Assembly (NCBI GenBank): GCA_022827045.1
Contig: JAJDTQ010000004.1
Span: forward strand, 1-18,673
Origin: Candidatus Binatia bacterium
GTDB lineage: Bacteria > Desulfobacterota_B > Binatia > UBA9968 > JAJDTQ01
Length of the DNA: 18,673 nt
Reading direction: 5' to 3'
Of this stretch, positions 1 through 8,112 are shown piece by piece (the first letter of the stretch is position 1; the number at the start of each line of letters is the position of its first letter). Both the position numbers and the translations under genes were made by a program. A model generated the notes under the pieces. The model was not told the DNA's origin. It did no database searches and was given only the letters and a program-made list of their open reading frames with translations.

Positions 1-102
1 GGGTGCATGGGCACGCCAGTGAATCGGCGGGCCTCGACTGCCCCGGCCACCGTCACTTCACCGCATCACCGCCCCGGGTGCAAGCTCTGGTTACTTTCGC
101 GA

Positions 103-1311
103 CTAAGCCGCCGCGTCGCGGGGGTCCCCGCTCCAGAGGAACGGAAGCGGCAGTGCGACGGCGACGGCCATGGCGATCCAGGCCGTCTGGTAGGAATGGG
201 TGTAGTCCGCGATGGCCCCGAAGACGGGGGGCAGCAGCACCACGCCCACGAACGCCACGGTGTTGGTCAGGCCGATAGCGACCCCGGCCACGCGGGTGCC
301 GGCGATCTTGGCGACCAGCGCGAGATACAGCCCCTGCCAGCTCATGGTGCCGAGGCCGAGAAGCGACACCACCACCGCCACCAGCCACGGCGGCATGCCC
401 GGCGACAGCAGGGCCGTGGCGACCCCGGCGACGGTGCCGAGAACACCCAGCATCACCAGCACCGGCACGCGCCGGCCGAAGAAGAGGCGGTCGCTGGCGA
501 TGCCCAAGACGATGCGGCCGGTGCCGCCGCAGGCCTGGCCCACCGCCAGCAGGTGGGCGGCGAACACCAGCGGGTAGAAGATGTTCTCGGTCAGGTAGAG
601 CTCGATGTAGCTGATGTAGCACCACTGGCACCCGGCCAGCACCGCGGCGTAGAACGCGGCGGCCCATATCTCCGAGCGCCGGACGATGTCCCTCAGCCCG
701 CCCGCGGGAGCGGCGCCGCTCACCGCCTGGGGCCGGGCGGGCTCCTTGTAGCAGGCCAGCACCAGCAAACCGGCGGCGATGGTCACCACGCCCACCAGCG
801 ACAGCGCCCACCGCCAGCCGAAGACCAGCCCCATGGCCGGCAGGGTGAGGGCGCCGATGGTGCCGCCCGCGGGAATCCCGGTCTGGCGCACCCCCATGGC
901 CATGCCCCGCTCCCGGTCCGGGAACCATCCCGCCACCGCCTTGCTGCCGGCGGGCGTGCTCGTGGCCACCGGTATGCCCAGGAGCAGGAAGACCACCAGC
1001 AACGCGATGAAGCTGCCGGCGAAGTGGACGGTAAGGACCAGCAGCCCGCAGGCCGCGGTGCCGTACCCGATGACGCGCCGCTCGCCGTAACGGTCCGCGG
1101 CCTTGCCCATGCCCAGGACCGCGGCCACCACCCCGACGTTGATCATGGAAACCAGGACCCCGACCTCGGTGAGGTTCAGGCCGAGTTCCGCCTGAATGAG
1201 CGGCACCACGGTCGGGAGCCCCATGTGGATGGTGGACATCGCCGTCTGCGACAGCGTGGCGATGAACAGGTAGAACCAGCGGCGCGGCTCGGCTGGAGGA
1301 GATGTGGTCAA
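103..1311 (-). CDS. MFS transporter
   Basis: This 402-residue protein is a predicted inner-membrane major facilitator superfamily permease; its substrate is unknown. It has about 12 hydrophobic segments. The first begins almost at once (WFYLFIATLSQTAMS), and a loop with the MFS-like signature GKAADRYGERR lies between TM2 and TM3. A conserved block with FPDRERGMAMG and RQTGIPAGG is typical of MFS anion or organic-acid carriers. The start is a TTG at 1311-1309; the next in-frame ATG falls inside TM1, so TTG is the best choice although its ribosome site is weak. The gene is divergent from selA with only a few tens of bases between them, so the two may share regulatory DNA. The family assignment is firm. 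Any link to selenium is only positional. Confidence 0.85.
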   Translation of the reverse strand: MTTSPPAEPRRWFYLFIATLSQTAMSTIHMGLPTVVPLIQAELGLNLTEVGVLVSMINVGVVAAVLGMGKAADRYGERRVIGYGTAACGLLVLTVHFAGSFIALLVVFLLLGIPVATSTPAGSKAVAGWFPDRERGMAMGVRQTGIPAGGTIGALTLPAMGLVFGWRWALSLVGVVTIAAGLLVLACYKEPARPQAVSGAAPAGGLRDIVRRSEIWAAAFYAAVLAGCQWCYISYIELYLTENIFYPLVFAAHLLAVGQACGGTGRIVLGIASDRLFFGRRVPVLVMLGVLGTVAGVATALLSPGMPPWLVAVVVSLLGLGTMSWQGLYLALVAKIAGTRVAGVAIGLTNTVAFVGVVLLPPVFGAIADYTHSYQTAWIAMAVAVALPLPFLWSGDPRDAAA

Positions 1312-1343
1312 GATTGCGTCTACCCCGCCGAAGGGCTAGTTTG

Positions 1344-2783
1344 ATGCCTATTGGCCCCGGTCACGAACTCATGAAACCGGAAGCGAACCTGTTGCGCGAG
1401 CTACCCTCCGTGGACCGCGTCCTGACTCACCCTGCCGCGGCACCGTTGCTGGAGCGATTCAGCCGGCCGTTCGTGACGGAAACCCTACGCGGCCTCATCG
1501 ACGACCTGAGGCAGGCCATCAAGTCCGGCCACGACCTTCCGCCGGACCGGCTGCAGGACGAATTTATCATAACGGACCTTGAAAAAAAGCTGGTCCGGGC
1601 CTCGCGCGCGGGCATGGTGCGGGTGGTGAACGCCTCCGGCACCATCCTCCATACGAACCTGGGCCGGGCGCTGCTTTCGGAGGCCGCGGCCGAGGCCGTC
1701 GAGCGGGTCGCGCGCCACCCCGTCAACCTGGAGTTCGACCTTCAGCAGGGCAAGCGGGGCCAGCGGGAAGGGGCGATCGAGTCGCTGCTCCGCGAACTGA
1801 CCGGGGCCGAGGCGGCGGCGGTGGTGAACAACAACGCCGCGGCGGTGCTGCTGGGGCTCAACTCCATGGCCGAGGGCAAGAACGTCATCGCCTCCCGCGG
1901 CGAGCTCATCGAGATCGGCGGCTCGTTCCGCATCCCGGAGGTCATGGCCAAGAGCGGCGCCGTGCTGCGGGAAGTAGGCACCACCAACCGCACCCACCCG
2001 CGGGACTACGACGAGGCCATCGACGAGAACACCGGGTTGCTGCTCAAGGTGCACACCAGCAACTACCGGGTGGTGGGCTTCTCGACGGAGGTGGAGTTGA
2101 AGGACCTGGTGGCCATCGGCCGGGAGCGCGGCGTGCCGGTGATGGAGGACCTCGGCAGCGGTGCGCTGGTGGACCTGTCGGAACTGGGACTGCCGCGGGA
2201 GCCGCTGGTTGCCGAGCGCGTGGCCCTGGGCGCGGATGTGGTCACCTTCAGCGGCGACAAGATCCTGGGCGGACCCCAAGCCGGCCTGGTGGCCGGCACA
2301 AGGAGCTGGATCGAGCGCATGAACCGAAACCCGCTCAAGCGCGCCCTGCGCTGCGACAAGCTCACCCTGGCGGCGCTGGAAGCAACGCTGCGGAGCTATG
2401 TCCAGTCTCCGGACCTGCGGACCGAAATACCGACCCTGCGGGCGTTCAGCCGACCTCTCGACGCACTGGAAGAAGACGGCAGGAGGGTGCTGCCGCTGCT
2501 GCGGGCGCGGCTGGGACCGGACTACGAGGTCGAGCTCGTGGATTCCACCTGCCAGATCGGCAGCGGCGCCCTCCCCACCGAGGAGATCCCGAGCAAGGGC
2601 ATCGCCGTGCGGGGCCGGGACATGAGCGCCGAGCAGGTGGCCCGGGTCTTCCGGTCCGCGGAACCGCCCGTTATCGGCCGCATCAAGAGCGACCGCTTCA
2701 TCCTCGACCTGAGGAGCGCCGGCGACCCCGAGTCGCTGGTGCCCAACCTCCAGGGCCCGCACGAAACGTCCGCTTCCCGTTGA
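1344..2783 (+). CDS. selA: L-seryl-tRNA(Sec) selenium transferase SelA
   Basis: SelA is a cytoplasmic PLP enzyme that converts seryl-tRNA(Sec) to selenocysteinyl-tRNA(Sec) using selenophosphate. Conserved blocks match E. coli SelA: LHTNLGRALL, VVNNNAAAVLL, SRGELIEIGGSFRIP, EVGTTNRTH, KVHTSNYRVVGF and EDLGSGALVDLS. The block FSGDKILGGPQAGL holds the PLP-binding lysine, Lys306 from this start. The protein is 479 residues, against 463 in E. coli. ATG 1344 is chosen because GAAGGG lies 8 bases upstream. ATG 1371 (470 residues) is a real alternative that matches the family N-terminus more closely but has a poor ribosome site. It is the first gene of a selA-selB-selD cluster, with selB starting 22 bases downstream. 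A set of selenocysteine genes implies that selenoproteins are made here. Confidence 0.95.
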   Translation: MPIGPGHELMKPEANLLRELPSVDRVLTHPAAAPLLERFSRPFVTETLRGLIDDLRQAIKSGHDLPPDRLQDEFIITDLEKKLVRASRAGMVRVVNASGTILHTNLGRALLSEAAAEAVERVARHPVNLEFDLQQGKRGQREGAIESLLRELTGAEAAAVVNNNAAAVLLGLNSMAEGKNVIASRGELIEIGGSFRIPEVMAKSGAVLREVGTTNRTHPRDYDEAIDENTGLLLKVHTSNYRVVGFSTEVELKDLVAIGRERGVPVMEDLGSGALVDLSELGLPREPLVAERVALGADVVTFSGDKILGGPQAGLVAGTRSWIERMNRNPLKRALRCDKLTLAALEATLRSYVQSPDLRTEIPTLRAFSRPLDALEEDGRRVLPLLRARLGPDYEVELVDSTCQIGSGALPTEEIPSKGIAVRGRDMSAEQVARVFRSAEPPVIGRIKSDRFILDLRSAGDPESLVPNLQGPHETSASR

Positions 2784-2805
2784 CGCACGCCGGTCTGCAG
2801 CCGCC

Positions 2806-4716
2806 ATGCCGTACATCATCGGAACCGCCGGCCACATCGACCACGGGAAGACGAGCCTCATCAAGGCCCTCACCGGCAAGGACACCGACCGCCTCAAGGA
2901 GGAGAAGGAGCGCGGCATCTCCATCGACCTGGGGTTCGCGCACCTGGCGCTGCCCGACGGCAGCGAGGCAGGCATCGTCGACGTGCCCGGCCACGAGCGC
3001 TTCATCCGCAACATGCTCGCCGGCGCCCACGGCATCGACCTCGTGCTGTTCACGGTGGCCGCGGACGACGGGGTCATGCCGCAGACCGAGGAGCACCTAG
3101 ACATCGTCCATCTCCTGGGGGTGCGGACGGCGCTGTTCGTCATCACCAAGGTGGACCTGGTGTCGGAGGCGCGGGCCCGGGAAGTGGAGGAGGAGATAGA
3201 GATCCTCACCTTCGAGACCGCGCTGGAAGGATCGCCGGTGGCGCGCTTCTCCGCCGTCTCGGGAGACGGACTGGAAGAGGTGCGGAACGGCATCTTCGAC
3301 GCGCTGGCGGACATCGACCGGCCGGCCCCCAGCGGCTTCTTCCGGCTGCCGGTGGACCGCGTGTTCGTGCTGCAGGGCCACGGGGTCATCGTCACCGGCA
3401 CCGGGCTGGCGGGCGAGGTGCGCACCGGCGACCACGTCCATGCGGTCCCCGGCGGCCAGAAGTTCCGTGTCCGCAGCATCCAGGTGCACGGCCAGTCGGT
3501 GGAGTCGGCGGGCTGGGGCCAGCGCGTGGCCCTCAACCTCACCGGCCAGGACCGCGGCGCCCTGGAACGCGGCCACATGATCTGCCACGAGGAGCTGACC
3601 CTGGCGTCGACACGCTTCGACGCCCACCTGGAAGTGCGCCCCGCGGCCGCCAAGGGGATCAAAAACCACCAGCGGGTGCGGATCCACCTGGGGACGGCCG
3701 AGCGCATGGGGAAGCTCGTCTTCCTGGGCGACACCGAGAAGGTGGAGCCCAAGGAGATGGCCTACTGCCAGGTGCTGCTGACCGAGCCGCTGCTGGTCAT
3801 GCGCGGCGACCACTTCATCGTGCGCGACGAGACCGCGCAGAGGACCCTGGGGGGCGGCGAGGTCGTGGACCCGCGGGCGCGGCGGCACCGGCGCCGGGAG
3901 ATGGACGTCGAGCAGCGGCTGCGGACATTGCGTGAGGGCGACACGCCCGAGATGATCCGGAGCTTTCTGGCCGGAGACGCGAGCTTGGCCACCGGGGTCG
4001 ATTCCATCTGCCAGTTCCTCAACCTGAAGCGGGAGGAAACGCGGGACTGGCTGGAACGGACCGACGGGCTCCGCTCGTTCGATTCCGAGCGGGAGCGCGT
4101 CTACACCACCGAGGAGAAGTGGGACGGCTTCCGCGAGCGGCTCCGCTCCGCCCTGGCGGCGTTCCATGGGAGCCATCCGCTGGCGCCGGGCATGGATCTC
4201 GAGGAGGTCCGCGCGAGAACCGCCGGCGGCGCATCCGCGCGGCTGTTCCGGGACCTGACGGACCTCCTGGCGTCGGAGGGCGTGTGCGTCCGGGACGGCA
4301 ACCACCTGCGCCTGCCGGACCACCGCGTGGAGCTGGGCGCGCGGGAGAAGTCGCTGTCCGGCGACATCTCCGCCGCGCTGGCCAGGAACCCGCTCGCCCC
4401 GCCCTACCTCAAGGAGATCGAGAAGGCTCTCGGGGTGGAACGCCCGAAGCTGAACGAGGTCATCCGGGTCATGGAACGGCAGGGGGAGATCGTCCGGGTG
4501 ACGACCGAGCTCTACTATCTCAAGGACTCCATTGACAGGATCAAGGCCGATTTATATAGCTACTTCGAGGATCACGAGGAGATGAGCGCGGCCACCTTCA
4601 GGGACATCCTGCAGTCGAGCCGCAAGTACACCATCCCCGTCCTGGAGCACTTCGACCGCACCGGCGTGACCATGCGCGTGGGCGACGTGAGGAAGCTCAA
4701 GCCGGGGAGGAACTGA
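2806..4716 (+). CDS. selB: Selenocysteine-specific elongation factor SelB
   Basis: SelB is the dedicated GTPase that carries Sec-tRNA(Sec) to ribosomes stalled at a UGA followed by a SECIS hairpin. The 636-residue protein has the P-loop GHIDHGKT (residues 9-16), the switch region with RGISIDLGFA, DVPGH (59-63) and TKVD (114-117), then two beta-barrel domains (for example VFVLQGHGVIVTGTG). The C-terminal half contains winged-helix modules that bind SECIS RNA, ending in the characteristic SRKYTIPVLEHFDRTGV and RVGDVRKL. Length is normal (E. coli SelB has 614 residues). It follows selA by 22 bases and precedes selD by 40, so cotranscription is likely. Its SECIS-binding domain is intact, consistent with the predicted SECIS in the next gene. 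Confidence 0.96.
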   Translation: MPYIIGTAGHIDHGKTSLIKALTGKDTDRLKEEKERGISIDLGFAHLALPDGSEAGIVDVPGHERFIRNMLAGAHGIDLVLFTVAADDGVMPQTEEHLDIVHLLGVRTALFVITKVDLVSEARAREVEEEIEILTFETALEGSPVARFSAVSGDGLEEVRNGIFDALADIDRPAPSGFFRLPVDRVFVLQGHGVIVTGTGLAGEVRTGDHVHAVPGGQKFRVRSIQVHGQSVESAGWGQRVALNLTGQDRGALERGHMICHEELTLASTRFDAHLEVRPAAAKGIKNHQRVRIHLGTAERMGKLVFLGDTEKVEPKEMAYCQVLLTEPLLVMRGDHFIVRDETAQRTLGGGEVVDPRARRHRRREMDVEQRLRTLREGDTPEMIRSFLAGDASLATGVDSICQFLNLKREETRDWLERTDGLRSFDSERERVYTTEEKWDGFRERLRSALAAFHGSHPLAPGMDLEEVRARTAGGASARLFRDLTDLLASEGVCVRDGNHLRLPDHRVELGAREKSLSGDISAALARNPLAPPYLKEIEKALGVERPKLNEVIRVMERQGEIVRVTTELYYLKDSIDRIKADLYSYFEDHEEMSAATFRDILQSSRKYTIPVLEHFDRTGVTMRVGDVRKLKPGRN

Positions 4717-4724
4717 CCGCCAAC

Positions 4725-4744
4725 GAGACCGCGCGGACGGTCTC
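4725..4744 (+). promoter_or_regulatory. Hairpin just upstream of the selD ribosome site
   Basis: A perfect 7-bp inverted repeat, GAGACCG/CGGTCTC, with a 6-base loop (CGCGGA) fills the selB-selD spacer. The Shine-Dalgarno AAGGAG (4745-4750) starts at the very next base. No U-run follows, so a terminator is unlikely. It could tune translation initiation of selD or protect the mRNA end, but the role is inferred. Confidence 0.45.
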
Positions 4745-4756
4745 AAGGAGTCGCAA

Positions 4757-5806
4757 ATGTCCATGGAAGCCATCCGGCTGACCCAGGAAGTCAAGGCCGC
4801 GGGTTGAGCTGCCAAGCTCGGCCCCGCCGATCTGGTGCAGGTCCTGCACCGGCTTCCCAAGTTCGAATCCGCTGAATTGCTGGTAGGCACCGAGACCGCC
4901 GATGACGCCGGCGTGTTCCAGCTGCGTCCCGACCTGGCCATCGTCAACACCGTGGACTTCTTCACGCCCATCGTCGACGACCCTTACATGTTCGGTCAGA
5001 TCGCCGCCACCAACTCCCTGAGCGACGTCTACGCCATGGGCGGCGAGCCCGCCACCGCCCTCAACATCGTCTGCTTCCCCAAGGGGAAGATGGACATCGA
5101 GGTGCTGGGCGAGGTGCTGCGGGGCGGCGCCGACAAGGTCAAGGAATCCGGTGCGGTCATCGTCGGCGGCCACTCCATCATCGACGAGGAGATCAAGTAC
5201 GGACTGGCCGTCACCGGCACCGTGCACCCCGACCGCATCCTGCGCAACATCGGCGCACGTGAAGGTGACGTGCTCATCCTCACCAAGCCCCTCGGCACCG
5301 GCATCGCCACCACCGCCGTCAAGCGCGGCAACGCCTCGCAGGCGAGCATCGAGCAGGCCATTGCCTCGATGGCCACCCTCAACAAGTACGCTGCCGCAGT
5401 GATGAAGGACTACGACGTCCACGCATGCTCGGACATCACCGGCTACGGCCTCCTGGGCCACGGCCTGGAGATGACCCTCGACGGCAACGTCAGCATCGTC
5501 TTCGAGGCCGCCCGCCTGCCCGTGTTTCAGGACATCGCCGAACTCGCCGAGGTCGGCAGCAACCTCACCGGCGGCTGCAAGCGCAACCGCGAGTACCTCG
5601 ACGGCAAGACCGTCATCGCCGACAGCGTCTCCGACGCCCTCGCCGAGGTTGCCCTCGATCCGCAGACCTCCGGCGGCCTGCTCATCGCGGTGGCCGAGAA
5701 GGACGGCGAGAGCCTGGTGAAGGCGCTCGTGGACAGCGACGTCCCGGCCGCGGCCATCGTGGGACATGTGACGGCGCGGGAGGAGTTTGGGGTGCGGTTG
5801 GTGTAG
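4757..5806 (+). CDS. selD: Selenide, water dikinase SelD, a selenoprotein (in-frame UGA = Sec17)
   Basis: SelD makes selenophosphate from selenide and ATP, the selenium donor for SelA. From ATG 4757, with AAGGAG 6 bases upstream, the frame reads MSMEAIRLTQEVKAAG, then TGA at 4805-4807, then AAKLGPADLVQVL, and stays open to TAG at 5806. Aligned by eye with E. coli SelD (SIRLTQYSHGAGCGCK), the TGA falls exactly on catalytic Cys17, and Lys20 is conserved, so it is read as selenocysteine. Total length is 349 residues (E. coli 347). Downstream family motifs include DDAGVF, TVDFFTPIVDDPYMFG, IAATNSLSDVYAMGG, GGHSIIDEEIKYG, DITGYGLLGHGLEM and DPQTSGGLL. Gene callers that treat TGA as stop would begin at GTG 4835 and lose the active-site loop. 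It is the third gene of the sel cluster. Sec-containing SelD is known in other bacteria. Confidence 0.94.
4805..4860 (+). promoter_or_regulatory. Sec UGA codon and bacterial SECIS hairpin in selD
   Basis: The UGA at 4805-4807 is followed by an apical stem GGTGCAG (4834-4840) / CTGCACC (4844-4850), extendable by two pairs (4832-4833 with 4851-4852, one of them G-U). The GGTC apex (4840-4843) lies about 32 bases after the UGA, within the spacing known for bacterial SECIS elements. It closely resembles the E. coli fdhF SECIS apex as recalled (GGUUGCAGGUCUGCACC). The role as a SelB binding site is inferred from that likeness and from selB next door. Confidence 0.8.
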
Positions 5807-5816
5807 CTGCTCGTTT

Positions 5817-7415
5817 TTAGCCTTGTGACAGGGCTTCGATCTTCTGCATCGCGGCCCTGCAAAGCCTGTCCGTGGTGCCCTCGATCTCGGGGGTACCGCC
5901 GGCCAATTCCGCATAAGTCGTGTCGCTTTGCAGCACCGGTTCTCCATCGACAACGGCCTCGAAGCCGAATCCACGGCGGCCTAGTTTCCAAGCAACTGCC
6001 ACAACCAAGTCGAAACCCTGCTTGCCGCGCCCGGTGTAATCGTGAAACCGATACTCCTGTCGCAAGTCGACCATTCGCTCGTCGTCCAAGGCGAATCCGG
6101 GTACCACCAGATACGTTGCCTTGGTGCTCTCCCATCGGGTCGGTTCAAACAGGCTGCTACCGGAACTCACGGCACCCTTCCCACCGCTTAGAGATGACTG
6201 GTGCCCATTCCAACGAAACAAGCTCTCCAACGGTCTCATCTCTGCCTCCAACCTATCGATCGTAGGGTGAACGCAAAGCAGGACAACATTATCCACCGCT
6301 TCGAGATCGGATTGGTTCGGCTCCGGCGCCTTCCTGCCCCGCACGAAGACGTCCATCTCTTTAGCCAAATCCCCGGGATCTTGAATAGACTCCCCTTTGG
6401 CCGCCCGAATGGCCACGACAAGCGACCACAGAACGTTCTCCAGCATGAACCGGGCAAGCGAAAGGATCTGCCCCAGATCGGCGCTCTGCAACGCGCCGAT
6501 GTAGCGGTCCCGGTGGTCGCTCTTGATGACCATCGGCGGCAGATTCTGTCTCAGCAGAACATAGTTGGTGATCAGGCGCGCGGTGCGACCGTTGCCGTCG
6601 TCGAACGGATGAATGCGGACGAGACTCCAATGAGACTCTGCCAGGAACAACGGCAGTGGGTAGGCGCTCCGGCTGAGGTCGCGACGAAAATCACGGATCC
6701 AGGCCTCCATCAACGCGGGTGTTTCCTCCGGTTCGGCGAATCGATGGAGTTCTCCGGTTGCCGTTCGAACGTGATTGGGCTGTGTCTTGTATCGGCCTGG
6801 AACGATACGTTTCCGGGTAGGCTGGCCGTCCGGAGTCTCCGCGTTCTGGTAGAACGGCTCCTTGAGGAGGATCTTGTTCAGGTCTCTCACGTCGCCCTCT
6901 CCAAGCGCCTGCTCGGAGTTCGCGATCTGGCGAGCGTGATTGATGGCAACATTGTGAGCCTTCATTTCCTCGTAGTCCCGCATCGGATGCCCGCCCGCCA
7001 CCCGGTCGTAGAGAAGCAACAACTCGGTCTCGTGGTAGGTTAGCGTATTTCCCTCGATATGGTTGCTGTTGTAGTTCCACTCAAGTCTAAGCTTCCTCCA
7101 AAGTCGCTCCTCATCTTCAGCTTCGATGGCGCGACGCAGTTGGTGCCATTCCGAAACACGCGCCTCCAGGTCGGCAAGTCGTCCGAAGAAATCGACGTGC
7201 GCGACAGTGAGGTTCGAAACGCCGATTCCCAGAAAAGATGCTTCTTCGATCCAACGCGCCATTCGCGCCCTTGCCCCAGCGTCAGCCTTGAGGGCCGGAA
7301 GGGCATCGGCGTCCAACACGTACTGCCCGTGTTTCGGATGCTCCACGACCACGCGCTCCCGAGACTCGGCTGTCTCTACCACATCCCCGGTAATGGGACA
7401 GCTACGTTGCGACAC
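5817..7415 (-). CDS. Fic-domain protein (class II type) with unassigned C-terminal region
   Basis: Fic enzymes usually transfer AMP or another nucleotide moiety to hydroxyl side chains of target proteins. This 532-residue protein has the full catalytic motif HPFDDGNGR at residues 269-277. Upstream is the inhibitory helix signature SNHIEGN (117-123), which in class II Fic proteins blocks the active site through its glutamate. The N-terminal 100 residues and roughly residues 345-532 are not recognised. The start is GTG 7415, with a good AAGGAG 5 bases upstream. It lies 19 bases after the HicB-like gene on the same strand, so they probably form an operon. It ends 10 bases from selD, tail to tail, with no obvious terminator. 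Base composition looks more AT-rich than the flanking housekeeping genes. It could act as a toxin or as a housekeeping-type modifier; targets are unknown. Confidence 0.88.
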   Translation of the reverse strand: MSQRSCPITGDVVETAESRERVVVEHPKHGQYVLDADALPALKADAGARARMARWIEEASFLGIGVSNLTVAHVDFFGRLADLEARVSEWHQLRRAIEAEDEERLWRKLRLEWNYNSNHIEGNTLTYHETELLLLYDRVAGGHPMRDYEEMKAHNVAINHARQIANSEQALGEGDVRDLNKILLKEPFYQNAETPDGQPTRKRIVPGRYKTQPNHVRTATGELHRFAEPEETPALMEAWIRDFRRDLSRSAYPLPLFLAESHWSLVRIHPFDDGNGRTARLITNYVLLRQNLPPMVIKSDHRDRYIGALQSADLGQILSLARFMLENVLWSLVVAIRAAKGESIQDPGDLAKEMDVFVRGRKAPEPNQSDLEAVDNVVLLCVHPTIDRLEAEMRPLESLFRWNGHQSSLSGGKGAVSSGSSLFEPTRWESTKATYLVVPGFALDDERMVDLRQEYRFHDYTGRGKQGFDLVVAVAWKLGRRGFGFEAVVDGEPVLQSDTTYAELAGGTPEIEGTTDRLCRAAMQKIEALSQG

Positions 7416-7434
7416 GTTGACTCCTTAGGCTCTT

Positions 7435-7863
7435 TCAGGCGGCAATGACTTCGACGACCAGACAATGCCCTACGGCGCGGAGCGCCTTCCGTACCTGACC
7501 GATGTGTGAGCGGTGGTCCGGGTTCGCCAGCTTACGAACGGCGGACTCGCTGATCCCGAGCTTGCTTGCAAGCTCCACCTTGGTTATACGTTGGGCACGC
7601 ATGGCCGAGTAGAGTGCCAGCTTGGCGGCCACGACTGTGGGTACTGCAACCAGTTCCTGCCCTTCTACGAACTCGCCGGGAACAGGAATTTCCCCCTTCT
7701 GGTGAACGTACCCCGCCAGGGCAGCGGCGAGGGCGTCCTCGGCCCTTTCCAGAACCATAGTCCGGTTCTCGCCTCCGGTAATGGCCTCGGGCACGTCTGG
7801 GAAAGTAGCTACCAACCCCCCGGCCTCGTCAGCAGTCACGTTACACGGGTATGCGTAAATCAC
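7435..7863 (-). CDS. HicB-like antitoxin with C-terminal helix-turn-helix
   Basis: This 142-residue protein has the HicB partial RNase H-like fold at its N-terminus (YPCNVTADEAGGLVATFPDVP, roughly residues 5-55), with the usual GLVATFPD strand and a following helix of alternating Ala and Leu. A helix-turn-helix of XRE/Cro type (ITKVELASKLGISESAVRKL, about 93-112) makes it a DNA-binding autorepressor candidate. The start is GTG 7863, with AAAGGG upstream. The usual partner, the small mRNA-cleaving toxin HicA, is not seen on either side. The next gene, 19 bases downstream, is instead the Fic protein. Either the HicA gene has been lost, or this antitoxin-like regulator controls the Fic gene. Confidence 0.85.
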   Translation of the reverse strand: MIYAYPCNVTADEAGGLVATFPDVPEAITGGENRTMVLERAEDALAAALAGYVHQKGEIPVPGEFVEGQELVAVPTVVAAKLALYSAMRAQRITKVELASKLGISESAVRKLANPDHRSHIGQVRKALRAVGHCLVVEVIAA

Positions 7864-7889
7864 GGTTCAGAAACCCTTTGCTTCCGACC

Positions 7890-7917
7890 ATTATCGCACC
7901 TATATGTGCGATTTCAA
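7890..7917 (-). promoter_or_regulatory. Promoter with embedded palindrome upstream of hicB-fic
   Basis: Reading the minus strand, TTGAAA (7917-7912) and GATAAT (7895-7890) are separated by 16 bases and resemble -35 and -10 boxes. A perfect 7-bp inverted repeat, ATCGCAC/GTGCGAT with a 6-base spacer (7893-7912), covers the spacer and reaches into both boxes. The arrangement fits an operator for autorepression by the HicB-like HTH protein; this function is inferred. Confidence 0.6.
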
Positions 7918-7977
7918 GCTTTAGAGACTTGCTTGGGCTAAGCCGGAGGGAGCACAAGGACCGAAGGACCAACAGGG

Positions 7978-8005
7978 TTGATGGAGCGAGGGCGTATGGC
8001 ATAAT
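7978..8005 (+). promoter_or_regulatory. Candidate promoter for the ATPase/TOPRIM gene
   Basis: TTGATG (7978-7983), 16 bases, then CATAAT (8000-8005) resembles a sigma-70 promoter pointing at the ATPase gene, leaving a leader of about 100 bases. The rest of the 7918-8112 spacer shows no convincing gene. Confidence 0.4.
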
Positions 8006-8112
8006 TGAACCATGATCACTTCCGCGCTTCGACATGCGGGCAATTCTTACTAACCACGGGGCGATCCCTCAACCTTTCTTTGTAATCCCCAAGGAATGCC
8101 GGAACCATATCC

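Noticed and set aside
1..102. Gene at the left edge
   Set aside because: Only the region downstream of the MFS stop; no supported coding signal or motif was seen.
7..1344. Long plus-strand open frame (445 residues)
   Set aside because: Antisense to the MFS gene, His/Gly/Arg-rich and without family motifs; a GC-bias shadow.
1485..3752. Minus-strand open frame of 755 residues
   Set aside because: Antisense to selA and selB, low-complexity composition; shadow of strongly conserved genes.
3097..4323. Minus-strand open frame of 408 residues
   Set aside because: Antisense to selB with no recognisable domain.
4835..5806. selD starting at GTG 4835
   Set aside because: It would lack the catalytic residue and conserved Lys20, has no ribosome site, and the GTG lies inside the SECIS stem; the Sec-containing start at 4757 explains everything.
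4697..5974. Minus-strand open frame of 425 residues
   Set aside because: Antisense to selD, Gly/Val/Asp/His-rich; shadow.
7841..8035. Possible HicA in the 64-residue minus-strand frame upstream of hicB
   Set aside because: No HicA features such as the GSHH motif; it overlaps the promoter and palindrome.
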